NCBI GenBank assembly: GCA_021848555.1
Contig: JAJZUN010000183.1
Coordinates: 1 to 6,186, forward strand
Direction of reading: 5' to 3'
Length of the DNA: 6,186 nucleotides
Origin: Pseudomonadota bacterium
GTDB taxonomy: Bacteria; Pseudomonadota; Gammaproteobacteria; Burkholderiales; SG8-39
A model generated the notes under the pieces. That model made no database searches. It was not told where the DNA came from and saw only the letters and a list, made by a program, of their open reading frames with translations. Positions 1 to 4,880 of this stretch are shown here, piece by piece. The number at the start of each line of letters is the position of its first letter. The first letter of the stretch is position 1. The translations under genes were made by a program, and so were the position numbers.

Positions 1-1
1 C

Positions 2-829
2 GAGGACATCACCGAGCGCAGACGCGCGGAAGAGAAAGTCCGCCAGCTCAACGAGTACCTGGAGCGCCGCGTGCACGAGCGCACGAACGCACTGCTCGCC
101 GCCAATACCGCCCTGCAGGTCGAGGTCGGGGAGCGCCGGATGGCGGAGCGGGCGGCATTGACGCTTGCGGATCGCCTGCAGCAGATGACCCGGCGCCTGG
201 GCGAAGCGCAGGAGGTCGAGCGGCGGCGGCTGGCGGCCGAGCTGCACGACGGGGTGTGCTCCAACCTGGCGGCGATCGGGCTCAATCTCGCGCTGCTGAA
301 AAGACAGCTGCCGCAAAGCGACAGCGCCAGCGCCGAGCGGCGGCTGTCCGATCTGATCGCCCAGGTCGACGAGGCGAAGGCGAACGCCAAGGACATCAGC
401 ATCGACCTGCGCCCCTTGATGCTGGAGGGGCGGGACTTGGGTTCCGCGCTGGAGGAATATGCGCGCAAATTCGCCGACAACACCGGCATCCCGGTGCAGA
501 CGCGGGCCGTGAATCCGGGAGGGCATTTGTCCGCGGAGAAGAAGATCGCGCTGTTCCGCATCGTGCAGGAGGCGCTTACCAATTGCGCCAGGCACGCGCG
601 GGCGAGCGTCATTGCGATCGAGCTGGATGCCGGCGCGGATCATTTGCTGCTGAGCGTGGCCGACGACGGCGTCGGCATCGACCTGGCCGGCTTCAACGGG
701 AATACATCGGGGCTGGGGCTGCTGTCGATGCAGGAGAGGGCCGAGGCCATCGGCGGCCGCTGGCAGATCGAATCGACGCCCGGCAAAGGAACGCGGGTCA
801 GCGTGAGCGTCGGCGCGGCACAGGGTTAG
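2..829 (+). CDS. Sensor histidine kinase, NarX/DegS type (HisKA_3), 5' end missing
   Basis: This is the C-terminal 275 codons of a two-component sensor kinase. The frame is open to the left edge, so the true start lies outside the window. The GTG at 71 is probably internal, because the residues before it (EDITERRRAEEK) look like the tail of a PAS domain. Seen in order, numbered from base 2: the PAS tail, a charged coiled-coil linker (about 12-68), and a HisKA_3 dimerisation/phosphoacceptor domain (about 69-137) with the motif ERRRLAAELHDGV and His82 (codon 245-247). A HATPase_c domain follows, with an N-box (IVQEALTNCARH, Asn194), G1 box DDGVG (221-225), G2 box GLGL (237-240) and GKGT (261-264). 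All catalytic motifs are intact. The family autophosphorylates on the His and passes phosphate to a NarL/LuxR-type regulator. One such regulator lies convergently at 1145-1834 and is a plausible partner, by inference. The signal cannot be read from this fragment. Confidence 0.93.
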   Translation, partial: EDITERRRAEEKVRQLNEYLERRVHERTNALLAANTALQVEVGERRMAERAALTLADRLQQMTRRLGEAQEVERRRLAAELHDGVCSNLAAIGLNLALLKRQLPQSDSASAERRLSDLIAQVDEAKANAKDISIDLRPLMLEGRDLGSALEEYARKFADNTGIPVQTRAVNPGGHLSAEKKIALFRIVQEALTNCARHARASVIAIELDAGADHLLLSVADDGVGIDLAGFNGNTSGLGLLSMQERAEAIGGRWQIESTPGKGTRVSVSVGAAQG

Positions 830-901
830 GAAGCCGCCTCAGGATCATCGAGACAGACCCTAGGGCAGATGGGGGTCCGTTTTCTGTTAACCGTAACCGT
901 A

Positions 902-938
902 CTTTCTGCGCGGATGCGCACTTTATCCGCGCAGAGAG
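902..938. repeat. Inverted repeat, 14-bp stem with 9-base loop
   Basis: The left arm is 902-915 and the right arm 925-938. The inner 10 bp (CTGCGCGGAT / ATCCGCGCAG) pair perfectly. The outer four pairs extend the stem with one G-U wobble (904-936). The loop is 916-924. An alternative small hairpin, TGCGC GGAT GCGCA (907-920), competes with it. There is no T-run after either arm. It is probably an RNA hairpin at the 3' end of the kinase transcript, or part of a repeat family together with the hairpins at 1024-1089, whose arms share the GCGCGGA core. Confidence 0.65.
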
Positions 939-942
939 CACG

Positions 943-964
943 GTTGGCGCGCGCAGCGCGCAAC
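943..964. repeat. Inverted repeat, GCGCGC stem with one-base bulge
   Basis: GCGCGC at 947-952 pairs with GCGCGC at 956-961 across a 3-base loop (GCA). The stem continues through GTT (943-945) with AAC (962-964) if G946 is bulged. Simple alternating GC sequence forms such structures easily in GC-rich DNA, so this could be incidental. It lies only four bases after the previous hairpin. Confidence 0.4.
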
Positions 965-1023
965 GGCCGCTTTGCGATAGCGCTGGATGTCGGAGGATGC
1001 GTCGAACTGTGGCACTCTAACTT

Positions 1024-1047
1024 GCGCGGACGGCGGCCCGTCCGCGC
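1024..1047. repeat. Perfect inverted repeat, 10-bp stem with 4-base loop
   Basis: GCGCGGACGG (1024-1033) and CCGTCCGCGC (1038-1047) are perfect reverse complements around a CGGC loop (1034-1037). The stem is very GC-rich and should be strong on either strand. Its left side (TTGCGCGGACG, 1022-1032) closely resembles the left arm of the next hairpin (TTGCGCACGGACG, 1058-1070), which suggests a diverged duplication. There is no T-tract, so a factor-independent terminator is not clear. Confidence 0.7.
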
Positions 1048-1057
1048 GGATCACCGA

Positions 1058-1089
1058 TTGCGCACGGACGAGAAACCGTCCGTGCGCAA
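1058..1089. repeat. Perfect inverted repeat, 13-bp stem with 6-base loop
   Basis: TTGCGCACGGACG (1058-1070) and CGTCCGTGCGCAA (1077-1089) are perfect reverse complements around the loop AGAAAC (1071-1076). This is the longest uninterrupted stem in the window. It lies 10 bases after the hairpin at 1024-1047 and shares its core (GCGC-CGGACG). It is a candidate bidirectional transcription stop, RNase barrier, REP-like extragenic palindrome or protein-binding site. The bases flanking it are not T-rich on either strand. Confidence 0.72.
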
Positions 1090-1144
1090 CCGGCGATCAT
1101 GTATAACCCCCCCTATGTTTGGCATGGGCATGTCGGAATTGGCC

Positions 1145-1834
1145 CTAAGAGACCGTTTCAGAATTGTCGAAACGGTCTCCGACCGGCAGGCCGCGCCGGC
1201 TCGCCTCGATCACGGCCTGCGCGCGGCTGGTGACGTTGAGTGCGCGAAACACGGCGATGGCGTGGTTCTTGACCGTGCCTTCGGCCAGCCCGAGCTCGCG
1301 GCAGATCTGCTTGTTCGACATGCCGCGCAACAGGCAGGTCAGCACCTCGGTCTGCCGCGGGGACAGGCCCAGATCGGCTGCCTGCGCCGCCCGGGCGGGC
1401 CCGGCCTCGCTTGCGGGCGCCGATTTGGCGCTGCCGGCGATCGCGGTCGGCAGCGCGATGTTTCCCTTGAGCGCATGCTCCAGAAATTTCGCCAGCAGGT
1501 CCGTAGGCGAGGACTTGCAGATATACCCCGTTGCGCCGCGCTCCAGCGCGTCTATGACCGTGGCGCGCGTTTCGTCCGAGGACAGCACCACCACGGGCAG
1601 CGACGGACGCTTGAGCTTGAGTTCCGACAGCAGATCGAAGCCGCTCATTCCGGGCATGTGCAGGTCGAGCAGCACCAACTCGATGTCAGTGTGCCGCTCA
1701 AGCTGGGTCAGCGCCTCGGCGCCGTTTCCCGCTTCCACGATGTCGATGTCGGCAAACAGTTCCCGCGCCATGTAGGTCACCGCCGCGCGTATCGGCGGGT
1801 GATCATCGCACACCGGAAGCTTGGCGCACTCCAT
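1145..1834 (-). CDS. Two-component response regulator, NarL/LuxR family
   Basis: A 229-residue DNA-binding regulator. The receiver domain (about 4-122) has the acidic pair Asp10-Asp11, the phospho-acceptor Asp57 in VLLDLHMPGMSG, the switch Ser85/Ser86 in VVLSSDE, and Lys107 in GYICKSS. An Ala/Ser-rich linker follows (about 128-153), then a LuxR-type helix-turn-helix (about 156-213) with LSPRQTEVLTCLLRG and the recognition segment LAEGTVKNHAIAVFRAL. The frame is open upstream to 1969, but the family's N-terminus begins at the ATG at 1834. The extra upstream residues are low-complexity and overlap the 63-residue gene, so I chose 1834. No Shine-Dalgarno is visible. The start lies 8 bases after the TGA of the upstream gene, which suggests translational coupling. 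Phosphorylation should drive dimerisation and promoter binding. The targets are unknown. The convergent kinase at 2-829 is the obvious candidate partner. Confidence 0.93.
   Translation of the reverse strand: MECAKLPVCDDHPPIRAAVTYMARELFADIDIVEAGNGAEALTQLERHTDIELVLLDLHMPGMSGFDLLSELKLKRPSLPVVVLSSDETRATVIDALERGATGYICKSSPTDLLAKFLEHALKGNIALPTAIAGSAKSAPASEAGPARAAQAADLGLSPRQTEVLTCLLRGMSNKQICRELGLAEGTVKNHAIAVFRALNVTSRAQAVIEASRRGLPVGDRFDNSETVS
1149..1179. repeat. 11-bp perfect inverted repeat in the 3' end of the regulator gene
   Basis: GAGACCGTTTC (1149-1159) and GAAACGGTCTC (1169-1179) are exact reverse complements around a 9-base loop. The structure is inside the last codons of the response regulator (residues GDRFDNSETVS) and ends one base before the stop codon. 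On the minus strand the stem is followed by TTAGGGCC, so there is no U-tract. It could still act as an mRNA 3'-end stabiliser or a weak bidirectional terminator. Confidence 0.6.
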
Positions 1835-1842
1835 TTCGGGAA

Positions 1843-2034
1843 TCAGGTCAGGTTCGCCACCCCGAAGGCCACCAGCGCGCATGCGCCCGCCGTCATGAAA
1901 ACCAGATCGCGCAGGTTTTTCCAGTCGACGGGGGTAACCCCTTCCTTCTTCTTGCGCATCATGTTCCATTCGTAGATGACCAGGAGCAGCCCGAGGGCGG
2001 CGGTGATCAGCACCGATTTCATTACCAGAGTCAT
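1843..2034 (-). CDS. Small protein with two predicted membrane segments, unrecognised
   Basis: A 63-residue protein that I cannot assign to a family. Two hydrophobic stretches (about 7-21, SVLITAALGLLLVIY, and about 44-60, LVFMTAGACALVAFGVA) flank a polar loop (about 22-43) with a basic cluster RKKK at 27-30. By the positive-inside rule, it may be a hairpin with the loop in the cytoplasm and both ends outside. It is judged real for three reasons. A good ribosome binding site (GGGAG, 7 bases before the ATG) precedes it. Its composition is membrane-like rather than shadow-like. It fits tightly between the permease (38 bases upstream) and the regulator (8 bases downstream). It may be an accessory subunit of the transporter or a membrane input for the regulator, but that is speculation from context. 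Confidence 0.75.
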   Translation of the reverse strand: MTLVMKSVLITAALGLLLVIYEWNMMRKKKEGVTPVDWKNLRDLVFMTAGACALVAFGVANLT

Positions 2035-2041
2035 GCCATTT

Positions 2042-2046
2042 CTCCC
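2042..2046 (-). promoter_or_regulatory. Ribosome binding site of the 63-residue membrane protein
   Basis: On the minus strand this reads GGGAG, within AAGGGAGAAATGGC just before the ATG at 2034, with a 7-base spacer. It is the clearest Shine-Dalgarno in this operon and supports both the reality and the start of the small gene. An ATG at 2039, between this site and the chosen start, is in a different frame. Confidence 0.65.
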
Positions 2047-2072
2047 TTAGCGTCTGTTGCTGAATGGGTGGG

Positions 2073-4034
2073 TCAGATTTTCATCGGCAAGATTACCATC
2101 TGCAGGCCTTCCAGGTGCAGGCGGCGCTGTATCGACAGAGCCGCCTCGTTGTGCAGCAGGCGGATCAGCCAGTTTTCCTGCTCGAAAACGAGCTTGCTCG
2201 CGAAAAAGATGCAATTCGGAAACTCCCCGTGCACCTGTTCCGCCAGCTTGGTGACTTCATCGATCGGGTCGGTGCCGAAGCTCAGATAGGACTTTGCCGC
2301 CCAGCCCTTGCTGTTGCAGAAATTGACGAAATAGGTGAGGGCCACGTTGGCTTCCATTTTCATCAACTTCATGTCCTCGCTGCCGCCGTAGCTGTGCGAA
2401 TCGACGGTGCGCACGTTGACGAAAATGAAGTTGCGGAAATGGTCCGGAAACATGCGATGCACCCAAAGCAGCGCGTGCAGCCCGCCGCCGCGGCTCGAGC
2501 CCACCAGGAACACGGCGGTGGGCAGGGAGGGATCGGGCTTGGGTGCGTTGACGATGCTGCCGAACGGCTGGCTGGCGAATATTTCATCGACTTTGCGGAT
2601 CTGCACCCTGGCCCAATTGTAGTGCCTGCGGATGGTGAGGCAGAGGGCGATGATGGCGACGATGATCAGGGCCGTGATCCATCCGCCTTCGGTGAATTTC
2701 TCCACCAGCAGCATCGCCAGGATCACCGAGCACACCACGAAGCCGGTCGCCGACAAGGCCAGGCGCACGGCCCATTTGCCTTGCTCGCCGCGCCGCCGCC
2801 ACCAGTAGATGCACAGGCCGAAGAGCGAAATGGCGAAAGTCAGGAACACGCTGACGCTGTACAGGATCACCAGCAGGGACACGCTGCCGCGGGTCCAGAT
2901 CAGGATGCCCAGTGCGGCCAGGCCCATCACCAGGATGCCGTTCTCGGTCACGAGGCGCGTCGACAGGTAGCGGAACTTGTGCGGCACCCAGGAGTCCATC
3001 GCCATGTTCGACAGCACCGCCGGGCCGCCGAGAAAGCCGGTGTTGGCGGCGACGAACAACAGGCCGCCCTCCAGCGCCAGCACCGTCCACAGCGCCGCCT
3101 TGTTGACCCAGGGGTCCCATCCCAGGCTCTGGATGATGGCGCCGAAGGCGACGGCGTTCAGCGTCCGGCCTTCCACCGGTTTCGCCTCCCACAGCAGATA
3201 GAGCAGGATGATGCCGCCGGCGGTGAAGGCCAGCGACAATGCCATGTAGAGCATGGTGATCTTGCCGGTCTTGACGCGCGGCTCGGCCAGCACGTTGACG
3301 TTGTTCGATACCGCTTCCAGCCCGGTATAGGTGCCGCCGCCCTGGGAGTAGGCGAGCAGCATCAGCGCGGCGACATGCGCCCAGCCGAGTTGCCCCGACA
3401 GCGCTTTCGTCTGCTCGAGCGTGGCCGGGATCAACTGCGGCAACTGCTCCACGTGCGCGCCCAGGCCGTACACGATCAGGAATGCATGCGTGATGACGAA
3501 GCCGAGAAAAATCGGCAGCAGCACCTTGATCACTTCCTTCATGCCGCGCAAATTGAGCACGATCAGCAGGATGATCAGGCCGACCTCCGCGGGCAGCTTG
3601 TACTGCTGGAAACCGAGGGGAAGCAGGCTGAACAGCGCGTCCACGCCGCTGGCGATGGAAATCGCAATGGTGAGCACATAGTCCAGCACCAGCGCGGCGC
3701 CGGAGGTCACCCCGGCGTAGGGTCCGATGAGCTTGGTTGCGACACGGTAGCCGCCGCCGCCGGTCGGGAACAGCTCGATCACCTGGTTGTAGGCGATCGC
3801 GATGATGAATACCGTGGCCGCGGTGGCCAGGGCCAGGTACAGGCCGAGACCGGTATGCTCGCCGAGCGCGCGGAACGACTCCTCCGGGCCGTAGCAGGAG
3901 GATGAAATGCCGTCGGCGCCCAGGCCTACCCAGGCGAAAAACGCCGCCAGCGCGATGTTGTGGCGCGTTTCTTCGCTCAGAGGATCCAGGGGCGCACCTA
4001 TGACCTTGGTGCGCAAATCGCTGTAGAGGGACAT
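2073..4034 (-). CDS. APC-superfamily permease, KimA/KUP-like (probable potassium or amino-acid transporter)
   Basis: A 653-residue inner-membrane transporter with about twelve hydrophobic segments between residues 28 and 468, then a soluble C-terminal domain (about 490-653). The first helix carries GADGISSSCYGPEE (39-52). The third carries LDYVLTIAISIASG (117-130), and the sixth SQGGGTYTGLEAVSNNV (230-246). Asp41 and Tyr48 have the same spacing, and Asp118/Thr122/Ser126 the same pattern, as residues I recall lining the potassium site of Bacillus KimA. That comparison is from memory. The C-terminal part, with FLVGSSRGGGLHALLWVHRMF (509-529), resembles the UspA-like cytoplasmic domain of KimA-type proteins. 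The start is the ATG at 4034, where the homologous N-terminus begins. The frame is open further up to 4433, but that stretch overlaps the TPR gene. No Shine-Dalgarno is visible and the gene starts 11 bases after the TPR stop, so coupling is likely. Proton-coupled potassium uptake is the leading guess, with amino-acid transport as the alternative. Confidence 0.88.
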   Translation of the reverse strand: MSLYSDLRTKVIGAPLDPLSEETRHNIALAAFFAWVGLGADGISSSCYGPEESFRALGEHTGLGLYLALATAATVFIIAIAYNQVIELFPTGGGGYRVATKLIGPYAGVTSGAALVLDYVLTIAISIASGVDALFSLLPLGFQQYKLPAEVGLIILLIVLNLRGMKEVIKVLLPIFLGFVITHAFLIVYGLGAHVEQLPQLIPATLEQTKALSGQLGWAHVAALMLLAYSQGGGTYTGLEAVSNNVNVLAEPRVKTGKITMLYMALSLAFTAGGIILLYLLWEAKPVEGRTLNAVAFGAIIQSLGWDPWVNKAALWTVLALEGGLLFVAANTGFLGGPAVLSNMAMDSWVPHKFRYLSTRLVTENGILVMGLAALGILIWTRGSVSLLVILYSVSVFLTFAISLFGLCIYWWRRRGEQGKWAVRLALSATGFVVCSVILAMLLVEKFTEGGWITALIIVAIIALCLTIRRHYNWARVQIRKVDEIFASQPFGSIVNAPKPDPSLPTAVFLVGSSRGGGLHALLWVHRMFPDHFRNFIFVNVRTVDSHSYGGSEDMKLMKMEANVALTYFVNFCNSKGWAAKSYLSFGTDPIDEVTKLAEQVHGEFPNCIFFASKLVFEQENWLIRLLHNEAALSIQRRLHLEGLQMVILPMKI

Positions 4035-4045
4035 GACGGGGTGCT

Positions 4046-4387
4046 TCAGTCGGGGCGGGCGGACTCGAGTTGCGTCTGGATGCGCCTGGCGAACACCGTC
4101 ATTTCCCTGGCCGCCTGCTTGTCGCCCTTCTTCTCGGCCACGGCGATGCCCTGGCGGTAGGCATCCAGCGCCGCCTGCGGCTGTCCGCTTTCGGCGAGCG
4201 CGCGGCCGAGCAGCTTCCATGCGGCCGAATAGGCCGGGTCGCGGGCCACCGCCTCGCTCAAATGCAGCCGGGCGTTGTGCGCATCGCCGCTTTTCAGATA
4301 TTCGCTGCCCAGCGAAAAGCGCAATACGGCGCTGTCGCGCGGCGTGCCGATGAGCTGCTGTAAGTTGGCGATGATGGCTGAGGTCAT
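4046..4387 (-). CDS. Small TPR-repeat protein
   Basis: A 113-residue soluble protein made almost entirely of tetratricopeptide repeats. Repeat 1 spans about 18-51 (LGSEYLKSGDAHNARLHLSEA, ending in ARDP). Repeat 2 spans about 52-85 (AWKLLGRALAESGQPQAALDAY). A charged capping helix follows (about 86-112). There is no signal peptide or membrane segment, so it is probably cytoplasmic. TPR proteins are protein-protein adaptors. Lying first in the operon, 11 bases ahead of the permease, it may dock onto the transporter's cytoplasmic domain, which is an inference. The ATG at 4387 was chosen. A TTG at 4411 would add eight residues but has no better support. No strong Shine-Dalgarno is seen for either start. 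Confidence 0.82.
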   Translation of the reverse strand: MTSAIIANLQQLIGTPRDSAVLRFSLGSEYLKSGDAHNARLHLSEAVARDPAYSAAWKLLGRALAESGQPQAALDAYRQGIAVAEKKGDKQAAREMTVFARRIQTQLESARPD

Positions 4388-4402
4388 TGTAAGATTCGGC
4401 CA

Positions 4403-4422
4403 TCGCGGCAAACGATCCGCGA
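4403..4422. repeat. 6-bp inverted repeat in the operon leader
   Basis: TCGCGG (4403-4408) and CCGCGA (4417-4422) are reverse complements across 8 bases. It lies just downstream of the expected transcription start of the minus-strand operon (about 4426). It could be a small leader hairpin or an operator half-site pair. The arms are short, so chance is possible. Confidence 0.35.
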
Positions 4423-4432
4423 CCGGGCAGCA

Positions 4433-4460
4433 ATTATAGGCCCGTTGTGCAACTTTTCAG
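4433..4460 (-). promoter_or_regulatory. Sigma70-like promoter for the TPR-permease operon
   Basis: On the minus strand a perfect -10 hexamer, TATAAT (4438 to 4433), follows a -35-like CTGAAA (4460 to 4455, four of six matches to TTGACA) with a 16-base spacer. Transcription would start near 4426, giving a leader of about 40 bases before the TPR start codon at 4387. The small palindrome GTTGTGCAAC lies in the spacer and could be an operator. Confidence 0.6.
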
Positions 4461-4475
4461 GGAATCTCCGCAACC

Positions 4476-4856
4476 ATGCCCAGAGCCGTGATCTCGACCC
4501 CGCATGCGCCCAGCGCCATCGGCACCTATTCCCAGGCGGTGCGCTGCGGCGACACCGTCTACCTCTCGGGCCAGATCGGCCTCGATCCCGCGACCATGCA
4601 GCTGGCCGAGGGCATCGATGCGCAGGTGAAGCGCGTATTCGACAATCTGCAGGCGGTGGCCGCCGCCGCCGGGGGCTCGCTCGGGGACGCCGTCAAGCTG
4701 ACCATCTATCTCACCGATCTCGCCCATTTCGCCGAGGTCAACGAAGCCATGGCCGCCTACTTCAAGCAGCCGTATCCGGCGCGCGCCGCGGTCGGCGTGG
4801 CCGCGCTGCCGCGCGGCGCGCTCGTCGAAGCCGACGCGATCCTGGTGATGTCTTGA
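4476..4856 (+). CDS. ridA: RidA family enamine/imine deaminase
   Basis: A complete 126-residue cytosolic RidA (YjgF/YER057c/UK114) protein, matching the family's usual length. RidA hydrolyses reactive enamine/imine intermediates such as 2-aminoacrylate, made by PLP-dependent dehydratases, to the corresponding keto acid and ammonia. The family functions as a trimer with active sites at subunit interfaces. Visible motifs are [12 protein letters not shown] (11-22, with Tyr18), [10 protein letters not shown] (29-38), and [20 protein letters not shown] (101-120). Arg103 and Glu118 have the same 15-residue spacing as Arg105 and Glu120 of E. coli RidA, so catalytic deaminase activity is expected. 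A ribosome binding site AGGGAA lies at 4459-4464, 11 bases before the ATG, which is slightly far. recG follows 24 bases after the stop. Confidence 0.95.
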   Translation: MPRAVISTPHAPSAIGTYSQAVRCGDTVYLSGQIGLDPATMQLAEGIDAQVKRVFDNLQAVAAAAGGSLGDAVKLTIYLTDLAHFAEVNEAMAAYFKQPYPARAAVGVAALPRGALVEADAILVMS

Positions 4857-4867
4857 GACGCCGGGGC

Positions 4868-4872
4868 TGAGG
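4868..4872 (+). promoter_or_regulatory. Ribosome binding site supporting the GTG start of recG
   Basis: TGAGG sits 8 bases before the GTG at 4881, the normal distance. There is no in-frame start codon between the ridA stop (4854-4856) and this GTG. A second in-frame GTG at 4911 lacks an equally good site, so 4881 is preferred. Confidence 0.5.
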
Positions 4873-4880
4873 CGCGCAAA

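Larger units (their letters stand above)
830..1144. other. Non-coding gap between convergent genes, rich in inverted repeats
   Basis: This 315-base stretch lies between the stop of the sensor kinase (TAG, 827-829) and the stop of the oppositely oriented response regulator (1145-1147). I see no convincing gene. The frames that cross it (256-1020 and 869-1975, plus strand) have arginine/alanine-rich composition typical of shadow frames. It contains four inverted repeats, listed separately, a short tandem AACCGT AACCGT at about 889-900, and a run of seven C at 1107-1113. The position suggests transcription termination or mRNA 3'-end protection for both flanking genes. None of the hairpins is followed by a convincing T-tract on either strand, so classical intrinsic terminators are not supported. 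Confidence 0.7.
4388..4475. promoter_or_regulatory. Divergent intergenic region between the TPR operon and ridA
   Basis: An 88-base region between divergent starts. It holds a clear minus-strand promoter (4433-4460) for the TPR-permease operon and two small palindromes, GTTG TG CAAC (4444-4453) and TCGCGG / CCGCGA (4403-4422). I could not find a matching -35/-10 pair for ridA on the plus strand. ridA may use a weak promoter here or one further upstream. Confidence 0.6.

Noticed and set aside
856..884. Possible intrinsic terminator after the kinase (GACCC / GGGTC followed by TTTT)
   Set aside because: The stem is only 5 bp with a 12-base loop and the T-run is four bases and offset, which is too weak to call.
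1102..1113. TATAAC followed by seven C as a promoter -10 or slippage tract
   Set aside because: No -35 partner at suitable spacing and no gene start downstream on that strand. A single short C-run is not evidence of phase variation outside a coding region.
1835..1969. N-terminal extension of the response regulator to 1969
   Set aside because: The 45 added residues are low-complexity, precede the conserved start of the receiver domain, and overlap the 63-residue membrane protein in another frame.
869..1975. 368-residue plus-strand open frame crossing the intergenic hairpins and the regulator
   Set aside because: It is antisense to a complete response regulator and has no recognisable domain or ribosome binding site. 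The conserved receiver and helix-turn-helix motifs prove the minus strand is coding.
2064..3905. 613-residue open frame on the plus strand, antisense to the permease
   Set aside because: Its translation is a His/Gln/Asp/Arg-rich low-complexity string with no domain, and it lies entirely opposite a well-recognised membrane transporter. This is what the complement of GC-rich hydrophobic codons gives.
4035..4433. N-terminal extension of the permease to 4433
   Set aside because: The 133 extra residues are Arg/Gly/Ala-rich and overlap the TPR gene in a different frame. Permease homology begins at the ATG at 4034.
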